Positions 7,303-7,521 of a stretch of DNA of 7,521 nucleotides are shown here, in pieces. Below the pieces are notes generated by a model, which made no database searches, was not told where the DNA came from, and worked only from the letters and a program-made list of their open reading frames with translations. The DNA lies in contig DXOJ01000775.1 in the NCBI GenBank assembly GCA_019412865.1, positions 1-7,521 on the forward strand, written 5' to 3'. The stretch is from Bacteroides sp. GTDB lineage: Bacteria > Bacteroidota > Bacteroidia > Bacteroidales > Bacteroidaceae. Position numbers and translations under genes: made by a program. Numbering within the stretch: the first letter of the stretch is position 1; every line of letters begins with the position of its first letter.

Positions 7303-7338
7303 AGAAAAATGAGAATGATGAGAAAAATGGGAAAGATG
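7303..7338. repeat. 18-bp purine-rich tandem duplication
   Basis: AGAAAAATGAGAATGATG (7303-7320) is followed at once by AGAAAAATGGGAAAGATG (7321-7338), matching at 16 of 18 positions. It lies in an A/G-rich stretch from about 7270 to 7350. No gene or known site is associated with it. Confidence 0.65.
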
Positions 7339-7458
7339 AGAATTAGACTGAGGTCGTAGACTGAAGCGTAGGAATGTGTATTTGGTCGAAATAGAAGAAA
7401 TAGGGAAATGAGGTGAAGGCGTTGAAGGGATTAAATGTAAGCGTCTCCGCGATTCTAT
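7339..7458. other. Non-coding stretch, nothing recognised
   Basis: Between the purine-rich duplication and the promoter-like site I see no reading frame, stable hairpin or repeat that I can support. It is probably upstream intergenic DNA of a gene lying beyond the right edge. Confidence 0.4.
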
Positions 7459-7490
7459 CTTGTCGCCCTTTTTTCATTCTTATATTTTTG
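7459..7490 (+). promoter_or_regulatory. Possible Bacteroidota-type promoter
   Basis: TATTTTTG at 7483-7490 fits the -7 consensus TAnnTTTG of Bacteroides primary-sigma promoters. CTTG at 7459-7462, a partial match to the -33 TTTG element, lies 20 bp upstream, an acceptable spacing. Transcription would start a few bases downstream and head right, out of the window. ATGs at 7493 and 7503 are probably too close to be the start of the served gene. The region is A/T-rich, so a chance match is possible. Confidence 0.4.
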
Positions 7491-7521
7491 CTATGTATAA
7501 AAATGAAGCATTATGGATTTA

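Noticed and set aside
7174..7359. Possible 61-residue protein on the plus strand
   Set aside because: It begins within the degenerate repeats and ends in a Lys/Arg/Met-rich tail produced by the 18-bp purine-rich duplication. There is no upstream promoter or recognisable motif, and its composition is that of translated repeats.

Overview
The window looks like part of a Bacteroidota chromosome, probably Bacteroidales (Prevotella/Bacteroides-like). The case rests on an adjacent SusC/RagA-type TonB-dependent transporter and SusD/RagB-type surface lipoprotein, a pairing confined to this phylum. Start codons lack Shine-Dalgarno sequences, which is usual in the group, and a promoter-like site of the TTTG / TAnnTTTG type lies near the right end. 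The genus is inference; no rRNA or marker gene is present.

Positions 1-6497 hold one tightly packed plus-strand operon of three genes. (1) A SusC-like transporter of the STN-domain subtype, cut off at its 5' end by the window edge. (2) A SusD-like lipoprotein 12 nt downstream, with an unusual Asp/Glu-rich insert encoded partly by an 18-bp tandem duplication. (3) A secreted thioredoxin-fold protein of the TlpA type, starting 1 nt after the SusD stop codon and carrying a WCIPCC active site behind a long unassigned N-terminal region. A perfect 17-bp inverted repeat begins 4 nt after its stop and probably marks the 3' end of the transcript.

Together the genes suggest a surface import complex (SusC barrel with SusD lid) made with an exported thiol-disulfide protein. 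The substrate cannot be read from the sequence: no glycosidase, peptidase or other degradative enzyme is in view. The STN domain suggests control by an ECF sigma/anti-sigma pair, expected upstream of the window.

Positions 6498-7521 contain no gene I can support. They hold a series of repeats and inverted repeats. The clearest is an array of seven contiguous 22-bp units (7002-7155), each opening with the self-complementary hexamer ATTAAT; its first unit forms part of a perfect 14-bp inverted repeat (6984-7025). Looser repeats flank it, and a possible promoter at 7459-7490 points out of the window to the right. I find no strong evidence for an undescribed system. The acidic SusD insert, the WCIPCC thioredoxin protein and the 22-bp array are the items most worth checking.
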